Shown here: piece by piece, positions 45,031 through 53,487 of the stretch
Numbering within the stretch: position 1 is the stretch's first letter
Layout: each line of letters starts with the position of its first letter
DNA from: JAODBQ01 sp047602055
GTDB taxonomy: Bacteria; Actinomycetota; Acidimicrobiia; Acidimicrobiales; Ilumatobacteraceae
Assembly (NCBI GenBank): GCA_047602055.1
Contig: JASGIG010000001.1
Span: 620,001 to 684,000, forward strand
Direction of reading: 5' to 3'
Length of the DNA: 64,000 nt
Translations under genes and position numbers: made by a program
The notes under the pieces: generated by a model
The model's database searches: none
Told to the model about the DNA's origin: nothing
What the model saw: only the letters and a program-made list of their open reading frames with translations

Positions 45031-45386
45031 CTACTGGATGACTCCCAGCGTGTCGGTGAGGTTCTCCGCTCCTTCGCGCCCGAGCTGTGCCGCTGGACCG
45101 AGTTCCGCAGTCGCGCTCTTGACGTGCTCGCCTCCGAACCGGCCGGCCAGGAGCGCTCTGTCAGCGTCGACCAGCAAGACAGGGCGCTCGTCGATCACCG
45201 CCAGGATCGACCATTGATCCTCCGCCACGCTGACCTGCAGATCACAGTGAGGCCCACCGCTTCCATCGCGGCAGCGACCGGTTCGGCCATCCACGTCACC
45301 AGCTCGCGAGAGCCGCCCCGGAGGAGCTGGTCGCGTTCCGGCGACCGGATCTGTTCCATGGACGCATCCTGCCTCAGGGGTGTCAC
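45031..45386 (-). CDS. Hypothetical protein, frameshifted near 45240
   Basis: About 118 residues if one missing base is restored. The first frame has MEQIRSPERDQLLRGGSREL through MEAVGLTV. The next frame continues LQVSVAEDQWSILAVIDERP and LLVDADRALLAGRFGGEHVK to the TAG at 45031. Alternative start ATG 45359. Unrecognised fold of alternating beta and alpha. It forms a pair with the 53-aa gene and lies just left of the AlbA_2-type ATPase gene. Confidence 0.45.
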
Positions 45387-45450
45387 GGGCTCGGTTGGGG
45401 AGCCGGCGCAGCCCCCAGCTCGACACTCTCAGCGCCGCGCGTCGGAGGGT

Positions 45451-45470
45451 CTACTGAAACGTACTGCAAA
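45451..45470. repeat. TACTGCAAA direct repeat, left copy
   Basis: CTACTGAAACGTACTGCAAA lies 17 bp ahead of the AlbA_2 gene start. A similar CTACTGCAACCCCTACTGCAAA stands at 46951-46972, on the other side of that gene. It could be a recombination or target-site trace, or an operator for the ATPase-regulator. Confidence 0.5.
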
Positions 45471-45487
45471 GACTTTATAGTAGATCC

Positions 45488-46899
45488 GTGAGTTCCAGCG
45501 TCGACCACCTCGCCGGCCGGTCGCCCGAGGAAGTCAGTGCTTCAGTGGTCGCGCTCGTGGAAGATCAGTGGTTCGACCGCAAGAGCGTGCTGATCGATGC
45601 ATCGAAGCTCGCCAAGACCTTGGTGGCATTGGCGAACGCTGAAGGCGGGGTGGTCATCGTCGGCGTCCACAGCGGTCGTGTCGAAGGGACGGACAGGCAC
45701 CAGAAGCACCGCAACAGCCTCATGCAGGCGTCGCTCGATCACACCGAACCACCCGTTCGCGTGCACTCGGAGCTGCTCGCTTGTGTGAACGACCACGGCG
45801 CCACGGATCATCTGCTCCTCCTCAGTGTCGACACCAGTGACGTCGTGCACAAGACGAAGGCCGACGAGGTCTACCTTCGAGTCGGCGACGAAGACCGGCG
45901 GCTGCGGTTCGAGCAGCGCCAGGAGCTGGTCTACGACAAGGGACAGTCCCACTTCGACGGCATCGTCCTGACGGACGAGACCGTCGATGATCTCGACCCT
46001 GCTGCCGTCGAGGGCTACATGACCGAGATCGGCAGTTCCAGCCCTGATCGAGCACTCCAAGCGCGGGCGCTCGTGAACCCGCAAGGCGGGGTGACGACTG
46101 CTGCGTACCTGCTCTTCGGCACTCACCCCCAGAGCCGGTTCCCGGAGGCCTACGTGCGGGTCCTCCGCTTCGAGGGCCTTGAACGCAAGACAGGGAGCCG
46201 GCTCAACCTCCGAGAGGACGTTCGTTGCGAGGGCAACCTGACGAACACGATCGAGGCTGCGAGCACCCAGGTCGAACGCCTGCAGCCCACCCGCACCGCA
46301 CTTGCCGCGAGCGGTAGGTTCGAACGGCAAGGGCTGATTCCTCGCGATGCTTGGCTCGAAGGCATCGTGAACGCAGTTGTCCACCGCAGCTACAGCATCG
46401 GTGGCGACCACATCCGCGTCGAGATCTACGACAACCGGATGGAGATCACGAGCCCCGGCCGATTTCCGGGTGTCACCCGCGTCGACGACTTTCGCAACAT
46501 CCCGCGCTTCGCTCGGAATCCGCGCATCGCTCGCGCCTGCGCCGACCTTCGCTTCGGGCGGAGCTCGGCGAAGGCATCAAGCGCATCTACGACGAGATGC
46601 GAGCTGCTGGCCTGGTCGACCCCGTGTACCGACACGGGCCAGCGACGGTGACGCTCACCCTCGCTGCGACACCGCTCAGCCCGGAGGTCGCGGAGCGGCT
46701 GCCGAGCCGTTCCAGCGAGGTGATGGAGCACATCCGCTCGACCGGGGGGATGTCGACTGGCGACATCGCCGATGCCGTCGGACTCTCGAAGCCGGCGACC
46801 TTGACTCGCTTGCGCGCTCTGCAGGAGGCCGGTCTGATCGAGTGGGTCGGGAAGTCTCCGAAGGACCCTCGTGCCTACTGGAAACTCCACAGCGAATGA
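45488..46899 (+). CDS. AlbA_2/Schlafen-type ATP-binding regulator, frameshifted near 46560
   Basis: About 470 aa. An N-terminal AlbA_2 (SLFN) domain (VEDQWFDRKS, VALANAEGGVVIVGVH) is followed by a middle GHKL-like part (EGIVNAVVHRSYSIGGDHIR, IYDNRMEITSPGRFPG) and a C-terminal winged helix (MSTGDIADAVGLSKPATLTR). The frame breaks after ADLRFG; adding one G to the GGG run at about 46560 restores AELGEGIKRIYDEM, so this is probably a homopolymer error. GC content is lower than the surroundings. Such proteins occur on genomic islands as regulators or defence components. Confidence 0.85.
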
Positions 46900-46950
46900 C
46901 AGCGACGTAGTTCGGCGCGCTCGAAGTCCACGCTGCGCAGGGCATCCGCC

Positions 46951-46972
46951 CTACTGCAACCCCTACTGCAAA
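46951..46972. repeat. TACTGCAAA direct repeat, right copy
   Basis: CTACTGCAACCCCTACTGCAAA, imperfect repeat of 45451-45470. It stands between the AlbA_2 gene and the serine recombinase remnant. Confidence 0.5.
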
Positions 46973-46979
46973 CCTGCCG

Positions 46980-47675
46980 TTGCGGGGACTCCCGAACCCT
47001 GCCAGCACGGCACGGCCCGGGGAGGGATCACCACCTCACCTCAACAGACCCCGGGACAACCTCGCGGTACAACTCGACCTGATCGAGGCATACGTGGTTG
47101 GCGAGCTACAGAAGCTGAGCGCCGAACGCGATGAGGCGGTCCAGCGCCAACGGCGACGGATCGATCAGCTCACCCATGAGCGGACCAAGCTCCTCCAGGC
47201 GCACTACGCCGACGACATCCCGCTGGACCTCCTCAAGTCAGAGCAGGCCCGGATCAACGGGGCGATGGCCGCGGCAGAACAGGAGCTGCACGCCCTCAGC
47301 GGCGACCTCACCAAAGTCGCAAGCGCGATCCACTTCGCGCTCGAGCGAGTGCGCAACTGTCGGGAGGCCTACCTCGCTGCCACGCCAGAGATTCGCCGTG
47401 AGCTCAACCAAGCGCTGTTCGACTACATCGAGATCAACGACGACGGAACTGCGACGGCCGTGCCAAGCGAGCCGTACGCCCTGATTCTCCACGACGACGT
47501 CCGCGCAGCAGCCGCCGCAGAAGCGGCCCGAGGCCGTGAGCCACACGCCGAGGACCGGGTCAGCTCCAACAACGAAAGAACCCCCGCCTTTGGGGGCAGG
47601 GGTTCAAAAGAGACCTTTTCTGTGTGGGCGAGGGGGGACTTGAACCCCCACGTCCTTACGGACACTGGCACCTGA
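46980..47675 (+). pseudogene. C-terminal remnant of a large serine recombinase
   Basis: Carries only the coiled-coil and tail region of large serine integrases (RRRIDQLTHERTKLLQAHYA, DDIPLDLLKSEQARINGAMA, TPEIRRELNQALFDYIEIND). The catalytic resolvase domain with its Ser and the zinc ribbon are absent, and no normal start codon or ribosome site precedes it. The reading frame runs into the antisense of tRNA-Leu, so the native C-terminus is also unclear. It is the trace of an integrated element next to the tRNA gene. Confidence 0.75.
47571..47606 (-). terminator. Intrinsic terminator of tRNA-Leu
   Basis: On the minus strand a strong CCCCC/GGGGG hairpin (47581-47596) is followed by TTCTTTCGTT. 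It lies about 20 bp past the tRNA 3' end. Confidence 0.7.
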
Positions 47676-47707
47676 AGCCAGCGCGTCTGCCATTCCGCCA
47701 CTCGCCC
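47625..47707 (-). tRNA. tRNA-Leu (anticodon CAG)
   Basis: 83-nt class II tRNA. Acceptor stem GGGCGAG (47707-47701) pairs with CTCGCCC, discriminator A at 47625. Anticodon stem CTGGC/GCCAG with loop TTCAGGT, anticodon CAG. A long variable arm (TGTCCGTAAGGACG) and the T-arm GGGGGTTCAAGTCCCCC are clear. CCA is not encoded. It flanks the remnant of an integrated element and precedes fhaA on the other strand. Confidence 0.95.
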
Positions 47708-47772
47708 GAGTGGAGTCCTCACGCTACACACGCGCGGGTCGCCCACCAACACGGCGCAAGTACCCTGGTCAC

Positions 47773-48435
47773 GTGGGTTTGCAGTCCTTCGAGCGGGGTC
47801 TAGAGCGTATGGTCGAGGGCGTGTTCGCCCGCGGATCACGAGCAAGCATCAAGCCGGTCGAGCTCGGTCGGCGGCTTCTGCGCGAAATGGACGACCATCG
47901 CAGCGTGGACGTCCGCGGCCGGCGGATCGTGCCGAACGAGTTCCGGTTCACGTTGAGCGGCAAGGATCACGCCGGCTTCGGGACGATCGAGGAGGCGCTG
48001 CGCATCGAGCTTGCCGAGACCGCCCGGGAGTATGCGCGCAGCGAGCACTACCACTTCATGGGGCCGATCACGATCGCCCTCGAGATCGACAACTCGCTGA
48101 AGCCGGGGCGCTTCAACATCCAGTCGCGGATGAAGGAGTCGGCCGGTGGATCCGGCGCCGGATCATTGGTGCTGCCGTCCGGCCAGCGGGTCAACCTCGG
48201 CGGGCGGGTCACCACGATCGGGCGCCTGCCGGACTGCACGGTGCCGGTCAACGACCCCAACGTCAGCCGCCGGCACACCGAGGTCCGCCCGATCGGCAGC
48301 AGCTTCGTGCTCGTCGACCTCGGCAGCACGAACGGCACGAAGGTCAACGGGTTGCGGATCAACGGGGAGCACGTCCTCGACGACGGCGACATCGTCAGCG
48401 TCGGGGCGACCCACCTGCGCTTCGAAGCATCGTGA
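47773..48435 (+). CDS. fhaA: FhaA: DUF3662 and FHA-domain protein
   Basis: Phosphothreonine-reading partner of PknB in actinobacterial cell-wall control, 220 aa (shorter than the mycobacterial protein, whose central linker is absent here). DUF3662 spans about residues 1-115 (LQSFERGLERMVEGVFARGS, EFRFTLSGKDHAGF). The FHA domain at about 150-218 has GRLPDCTVPVNDPNVSRRH and LGSTNGTKVNG. GTG 47773 gives the conserved N-terminus. The stop overlaps fhaB by GTGA. Confidence 0.93.
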   Translation: MGLQSFERGLERMVEGVFARGSRASIKPVELGRRLLREMDDHRSVDVRGRRIVPNEFRFTLSGKDHAGFGTIEEALRIELAETAREYARSEHYHFMGPITIALEIDNSLKPGRFNIQSRMKESAGGSGAGSLVLPSGQRVNLGGRVTTIGRLPDCTVPVNDPNVSRRHTEVRPIGSSFVLVDLGSTNGTKVNGLRINGEHVLDDGDIVSVGATHLRFEAS

Positions 48436-49001
48436 TCGCCGTCACCGACCAGCTGCTCGACATCCTCAAGTACGCGCTGCTGGGGCTGCTCTACCTGTTC
48501 TTCGCCCGGGTGCTGTGGGCCGTCTGGAGCGAGGTCCGCGGCCCGCGCCAGGGCAAGGCCCGCGCCGCCGAGGTGCCCGTGGCGCAACAGTCGTACTCGG
48601 GCGGCACACCAGCCGCTGCCACCGGGCAGCTCGACCTCACCGCCGCCACGGCGCTCCCGCAACAGGCCGCCGTCACCACCGCACCGCGCGGTCGAGCGGC
48701 GAAGAAGGCCGCCGTCGGCGAGCTGGTCATCACCCAGCCTCGGGTGCGTCGCGGGGCGTCGTTCCAGCTCGGCCAGGAGATCACCATCGGACGCTCCGAC
48801 TCGTGCACCGTCACGATCCCCGACGACTCGTTCGTCTCCCAGTTGCACGCCCGCGTCTACCTGCTGCACGGTGCCGCCGTCGCCGAGGACCTCGGCTCGA
48901 CCAATGGCACCTACGTCAACGGCAAGCGCCTCACTGCGCCGACGCAGATCGTCAAGGGCGACCGCCTCCAGGTCGGCAACACCATCTTCGAGGCCAAGTA
49001 G
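48432..49001 (+). CDS. fhaB: FhaB (FipA): membrane-anchored FHA protein
   Basis: 189 aa. One N-terminal membrane helix (LLDILKYALLGLLYLFFARV), a linker, and a C-terminal FHA domain (GRSDSCTVTIPDDSFVSQLH, DLGSTNGTYVNG). In mycobacteria the homologue links Ser/Thr kinase signals to septum proteins. GTG start inside the fhaA stop. Followed by a 196-bp gap before pstP. Confidence 0.93.
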   Translation: MIAVTDQLLDILKYALLGLLYLFFARVLWAVWSEVRGPRQGKARAAEVPVAQQSYSGGTPAAATGQLDLTAATALPQQAAVTTAPRGRAAKKAAVGELVITQPRVRRGASFQLGQEITIGRSDSCTVTIPDDSFVSQLHARVYLLHGAAVAEDLGSTNGTYVNGKRLTAPTQIVKGDRLQVGNTIFEAK

Positions 49002-49197
49002 TGCTTCGACCTCACTCGTTCCCTCGCTGCGCTCGGTCTCTCCGTTCGGTCGAGTTGATCGGAGCCGCCTGCGGCCACACCCAACCGGCAGTGCGCCTCA
49101 CGGACACCGTGTCGGCGCACGGCGGAGGGGGATCGGAGAACCACCCCCTCCGCACCACCCCCACTTCCAGCGAACGTTCGTGGACGGAGCTGTAGAC

Positions 49198-50459
49198 ATG
49201 GGCGACACCACACCGACCACCAGGCCGGCGCTGGCCTGGGGGGTGAGCACCGATCCGGGGCGGGTCCGCAGCGAGAACGAGGACAGCTACGTCGCCGAGC
49301 CGATGGTGCTCGGCATCGCCGACGGGATGGGCGGCCACCAGGCCGGCGAGGTGGCCAGCCAGCTCGCCGTCGACGTCCTCCGCGAGCGTCTCGGCGCCGG
49401 CGCGGCGAACCTCGACGTTGTCGTCGCCGCCGTCGCGGAGGCCAACGCGGCGATCTTCTCGGCGGCGCACAGCAACCCCGACCAGCGTGGCATGGGCACC
49501 ACGCTGACGGCGATCGCCCTGATCCGCGACATCGACGACGACCAGTTCGGCGCCGACGCCGAGCAGCTCGTGCTCGTCAACGTCGGCGACTCTCGGGCCT
49601 ATGTCCACCGAGACGGCATCCTGCGCCGGGCGAGCATCGACCACAGCTACGTGCAAGAGCTGGTCGCCACCGGGCACATCACCGAGGCCGAGGCCCGCAC
49701 CCACCCGCGCCGCAACATCGTCACCCGGGCCCTCGGCATCGAGCCGCAGGTGCGCGTCGACACCTGGACGCTGCGCCTCGTCATCGGCGACCGCTACGTG
49801 CTGTGCAGCGACGGGCTCGTCGACGAGGTCGACGACGGCGAGATCCAGGACGTCCTCAACCGCATCGACGATCCGCAGGAGGCCGCCGAGGAGCCGTCGC
49901 CCTCGCCAACGTGCACGGCGGGCGGGACAACGTCACCGTCCTCGTCGTCGACGTCCTCACCGGCGCGCTCCCCGAGGAGCTGCGCGGCATCAAGGACATC
50001 GAGGACCGCGAGGCCACCGACGCCAGCGACCACGACGACGAGGACGCGGCGACACCCGACGAGCCCGACGGCGGGCCGGAGGCGGTCGGCGTCTCGGCGC
50101 CAGAGACCGCCGACGCGATGCTCGACGACCCGGCCGCCACCGCCTCGACGACGATGGTCCTCACCGGAGCCGCGGCCACACTGCCGAGGAAACCACGCAA
50201 GATGACGGGGCGCATGTTCCTCGTCCTCCTCGCCATCGCCGCTGCCCTGACCGTCGCCGTCGTCCTGCTCGCCGTCGGGCTCAGCAGCGGCAACGACGAC
50301 AAGCCGACACCGTCGGCGCCGACGTCGGCGACCGTCACGTCGAGCGCACTCACCTCCACGACCGCCGCCACGACGACGACCGCGCAAACGTCGACGACGC
50401 TGGCGACCACCACCACGACCGTCGCCGCATCGAGCACGACCGGCGCCCCCGGCGGGTGA
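49198..50459 (+). CDS. pstP: PstP: PP2C-type Ser/Thr phosphatase, frameshifted near 49885
   Basis: Dephosphorylates PknB and its targets; membrane bound. About 420 aa. PP2C motifs RSENEDSYV, GIADGMGGHQAGEVAS, NVGDSRAYVHRDG and HPRRNIVTRALG are in the first frame, and GGRDNVTVLVVDVL follows in another. The break is at GCCGAGGAGCCGTC; one G lost from GAGGAGGCCGTC restores EEAVALANVHGG. A membrane helix (FLVLLAIAAALTVAVVLLAV) and a Thr/Ser-rich extracellular tail complete it. As an essential-type gene, a sequence error is likelier than inactivation. Confidence 0.92.
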
Positions 50460-50460
50460 C

Positions 50461-51855
50461 ATGGCCCAGCGCTCCCCCATCGCTGCGGCGCGGCGCAACA
50501 CCGAGCTCAGCCTGATCCTGATGGGCGCGGTGATCACCGCCGCCGCCTACGTCCTCGCCTCGCTCGGCAAGAACGCGCAGATCCCGCAGGTGATCGTCCC
50601 GTTCCTGGTCGCCATCCTGCTGCTGCTGCTCGTCGCCCACGTGGCCAACCGGCTGCTCGCCGCCGGTGCCGACGCCACCCTGCTGCCGCTCGCCGCGCTG
50701 CTCAACGGGCTCGGCTACGTGATCATCGCCCGGCTCAGTGACCACCTTGCCGGGCTGCAGACGACGTGGACGTTCATCTCGATCCTCGCCTACGTCGGCG
50801 TGCTGCTGTTCGTCCAGCGCGCCGGCGACCTCGCCCGCTACAAGTGGACGTTCCTGTTCCTCGGCGCCGGCCTGCTGATGCTGCCGCTCGTGCCCGGCAT
50901 CGGCTACTCGTCGGGCGGCGCGCGGATCTGGGTGAACGTCGGGCACGTCAACTTCCAGCCCGGCGAGCTCGCCAAGATCCTGCTGGCGCTGTTCTTCGCC
51001 GGCTACCTCGCCGAACGCCGCGAGCTGATCGCCGCCGGGACATGGCGTGTCGGCCCGCTGCACCTCCCCGAGCCGCGTCACCTCCTGCCGATCCTGCTGG
51101 CGTGGGCGTTCTCCGTGCTGGTGATGGTCGCCGAGAAGGACCTCGGCTCGTCGCTGCTGTTCTTCACACTCTTCGTCGTGATGATCTGGGTGGCGACGGA
51201 GCGGGCCGCGTTCTTGGCCATCGGCCTGGTGCTGTTCGCCGGCGCCGCGTTCCTGGCGTGGAAGATGTTCAGCCACGTGCAGACCCGGGTGACGATCTGG
51301 ATCAACCCCTGGCCGCTGTACGAGGGCAAGGGCTACCAGATCATCCAGGCCGCGTTCGCGCTGGCCGACGGCGGCGTGAGTGGCACCGGGCTCGGCCGCG
51401 GCAGGCCGACGAAGATCCCCGAGGTCAAGAACGACTTCATCTTCGCGGCGATCGGCGAGGAGCTCGGCCTGCTCGGGGCGACGGCGATCCTGATCGCGTT
51501 CATCCTGCTGATCGGCGCCGGCCTGCGCACGGCCACCCGCTCGCAACGCCCGTTCGAGAAGATCCTCGCGACCGGGCTCACCGCGATCGTCGGCGTCCAG
51601 GCGTTCATCATCATCGGCGGCGTCATCCGCGTCGTCCCGCTCACCGGGATCACCCTGCCGTTCGTCAGCTACGGCGGCTCCAGCCTGCTGGCCAACTACA
51701 TCCTCCTCGGCCTGCTCGTGCGGATCAGCGACGCCGGCGCCCGCCAGCTCGGTGAGGTGCCCGACGCGCTGACGATCGGCGAGCGCATGGAGGCCCGCAC
51801 GGCGCGACGGCGCGAGCGCGACGCCGCCAAGGCGGCGGCCGGGGCGATGCCGTGA
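50461..51855 (+). CDS. rodA: RodA/FtsW-family SEDS glycosyltransferase
   Basis: Polymerises lipid II into peptidoglycan glycan strands in complex with the adjacent PbpA. 464 aa with about 10-12 helices and SEDS motifs: GGARIWVNVG, FQPGELAKILLALFFAGYLA, EKDLGSSLLFF, GEELGLLGATAIL and LPFVSYGGSSLLANY. The start is 1 bp after the pstP stop; the end overlaps pbpA by ATGNGTGA-type coupling. Confidence 0.96.
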   Translation: MAQRSPIAAARRNTELSLILMGAVITAAAYVLASLGKNAQIPQVIVPFLVAILLLLLVAHVANRLLAAGADATLLPLAALLNGLGYVIIARLSDHLAGLQTTWTFISILAYVGVLLFVQRAGDLARYKWTFLFLGAGLLMLPLVPGIGYSSGGARIWVNVGHVNFQPGELAKILLALFFAGYLAERRELIAAGTWRVGPLHLPEPRHLLPILLAWAFSVLVMVAEKDLGSSLLFFTLFVVMIWVATERAAFLAIGLVLFAGAAFLAWKMFSHVQTRVTIWINPWPLYEGKGYQIIQAAFALADGGVSGTGLGRGRPTKIPEVKNDFIFAAIGEELGLLGATAILIAFILLIGAGLRTATRSQRPFEKILATGLTAIVGVQAFIIIGGVIRVVPLTGITLPFVSYGGSSLLANYILLGLLVRISDAGARQLGEVPDALTIGERMEARTARRRERDAAKAAAGAMP

Positions 51856-53351
51856 ACAAGCAGATCCGTCGGCTCGCGGTCGGGCTCCTGCTGTGCTACC
51901 TGGTCCTGTTCATCCAGCTGAACTTCATCCAGGTCCGCCGCGCCGAGTCGCTCAACGCCGACGTGCGCAACCAGCGCCAGACCGAGCGCGACTTCAGCAA
52001 GCCGCGCGGCCCGATCGTCACCGCCGACGGTGTGGTCATCGCCCAGAGCATGCCGAGCGCGCCCGGCGACAAGTTCAAGTTCCAGCGCACCTACCCCGAG
52101 GCCGACTTCTTCAGCAACATCACCGGCTACTACACGTTCTCGTTCGGGGCGACCGAGCTGGAGCGCAGCCAGGACGACGTGCTGATGGGCACCACCACCG
52201 AGCAGCAGGTGCGAGCCCTGCCGAACATCCTCGGCAGCAACGACAACACCGGCAGCGTGCAGCTGGTGATGCGCGACGACGTGCAACGCGTCGCCAAGGT
52301 CGCGCTCGGCGGGCGGCAGGGCTCGGTGGTCGTGATGGACCCGAAGTCGGGCGCCGTGCTGGCGATGGTCAGCAACCCGAGCTTCGACGCCAACAAGGTG
52401 GCGGTGCACAGCTTCAGCGAGGCCAACGCCTACCTGGAGGAGCTGAACGCCACGCCCGGCAAGCCGTTGCTCAACAACGCGTACCAGGAGCGGTTCATGC
52501 CGGGCTCGTCGTTCAAGATCCTGACGACGTCGATCGGCCTGGAGAACGGCGTACTGACGATGGACAGCGAGTTCCCCGACGAGTCGTCGTGGCTGCCGCC
52601 GCAGACGACGGATCCGATCACGAACTTCGAGAACGAGGTCTGCGGCGGCGACATGGCCACCGTGTTCGCCCGCAGCTGCAACATCCCGTTCGCCCAGACG
52701 GCGATCGCGCTCGGCGCGCAGCGGATGGTCGACGGGGTGAACAAGTGGGGCGTCGGCGAGAAGCTGCCGATCGACCTCCCCGCTCCCGTCGCCAGCTCCT
52801 TCGGTGACGTCGACGACTTCGAGGACAACCTGCCGCTGCTCGGCATCGGCGGGTTCGGGCAGGGCAACGACCAGATGGTCCCGCTGCACATGGCGATGGT
52901 CGCCAGCACGGTCGCCAACGGCGGGCAGATGATGAAGCCGTACGTCGTCGACAAGACCCTCGACCACGACGGCGGGGTGCTCAGCACCACGCAGCCGTCG
53001 GTGTGGAAGAACCCGATCCTGCCGGCGACCGCAGCCGACCTGACGACGCTGATGATCGGTGTCGTCGAGCGTGGCACCGGCCGGCAGATGCAGCTCGCCA
53101 ACGGCGTCTCGGCCGCCGCCAAGACCGGCACGGCCCAGCTCAACGCCGCCGGTCAGCCAGAGAAGTCGAACGCCTGGATCGTCGGCTTCGCCCCGGCCGA
53201 GAACCCGAAGTACGCCATCGCCGTGATGCTGCGCGGTGGAGAGAACGACGAGATCAGCGCCGGCACCGGCGGCCGCCTGGCCGGCCCCATCGCCAAGTCC
53301 GTCCTCGACTACATGTTCGCCAACGACGTCCCCACCCCATCGAACCCATGA
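51852..53351 (+). CDS. pbpA: PbpA: class B penicillin-binding protein
   Basis: Transpeptidase partner of RodA, 499 aa. One N-terminal membrane anchor (LAVGLLLCYLVLFIQLNFIQ), the dimerisation domain, then transpeptidase motifs SxxK in PGSSFKI (Ser about 219), SCN, and KTG in AAKTGTAQ. The start overlaps the rodA stop. PknB follows after 136 bp. Order matches the actinobacterial core cluster. Confidence 0.96.
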   Translation: MNKQIRRLAVGLLLCYLVLFIQLNFIQVRRAESLNADVRNQRQTERDFSKPRGPIVTADGVVIAQSMPSAPGDKFKFQRTYPEADFFSNITGYYTFSFGATELERSQDDVLMGTTTEQQVRALPNILGSNDNTGSVQLVMRDDVQRVAKVALGGRQGSVVVMDPKSGAVLAMVSNPSFDANKVAVHSFSEANAYLEELNATPGKPLLNNAYQERFMPGSSFKILTTSIGLENGVLTMDSEFPDESSWLPPQTTDPITNFENEVCGGDMATVFARSCNIPFAQTAIALGAQRMVDGVNKWGVGEKLPIDLPAPVASSFGDVDDFEDNLPLLGIGGFGQGNDQMVPLHMAMVASTVANGGQMMKPYVVDKTLDHDGGVLSTTQPSVWKNPILPATAADLTTLMIGVVERGTGRQMQLANGVSAAAKTGTAQLNAAGQPEKSNAWIVGFAPAENPKYAIAVMLRGGENDEISAGTGGRLAGPIAKSVLDYMFANDVPTPSNP

Positions 53352-53487
53352 CCCGCTCGCTCACGCCCGCACGGACCGTCCACCTGTCCGCCAGCCCCCT
53401 CACGCCCGCACGGACGACGCGCGCCCGGGGCTGGGTAGCCTCGACCGGCGTCCCGACGACCACCGTCGCGACGGCAAGCAGGCAGCA

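Noticed and set aside
45451..46972. Insertion sequence carrying the AlbA_2 gene
   Set aside because: No transposase frame and the flanking repeats are direct and imperfect, not terminal inverted repeats.
47710..47772. Longer FhaA N-terminus from an upstream ATG
   Set aside because: The added residues are translated tRNA-flanking sequence; the conserved DUF3662 start matches GTG 47773.
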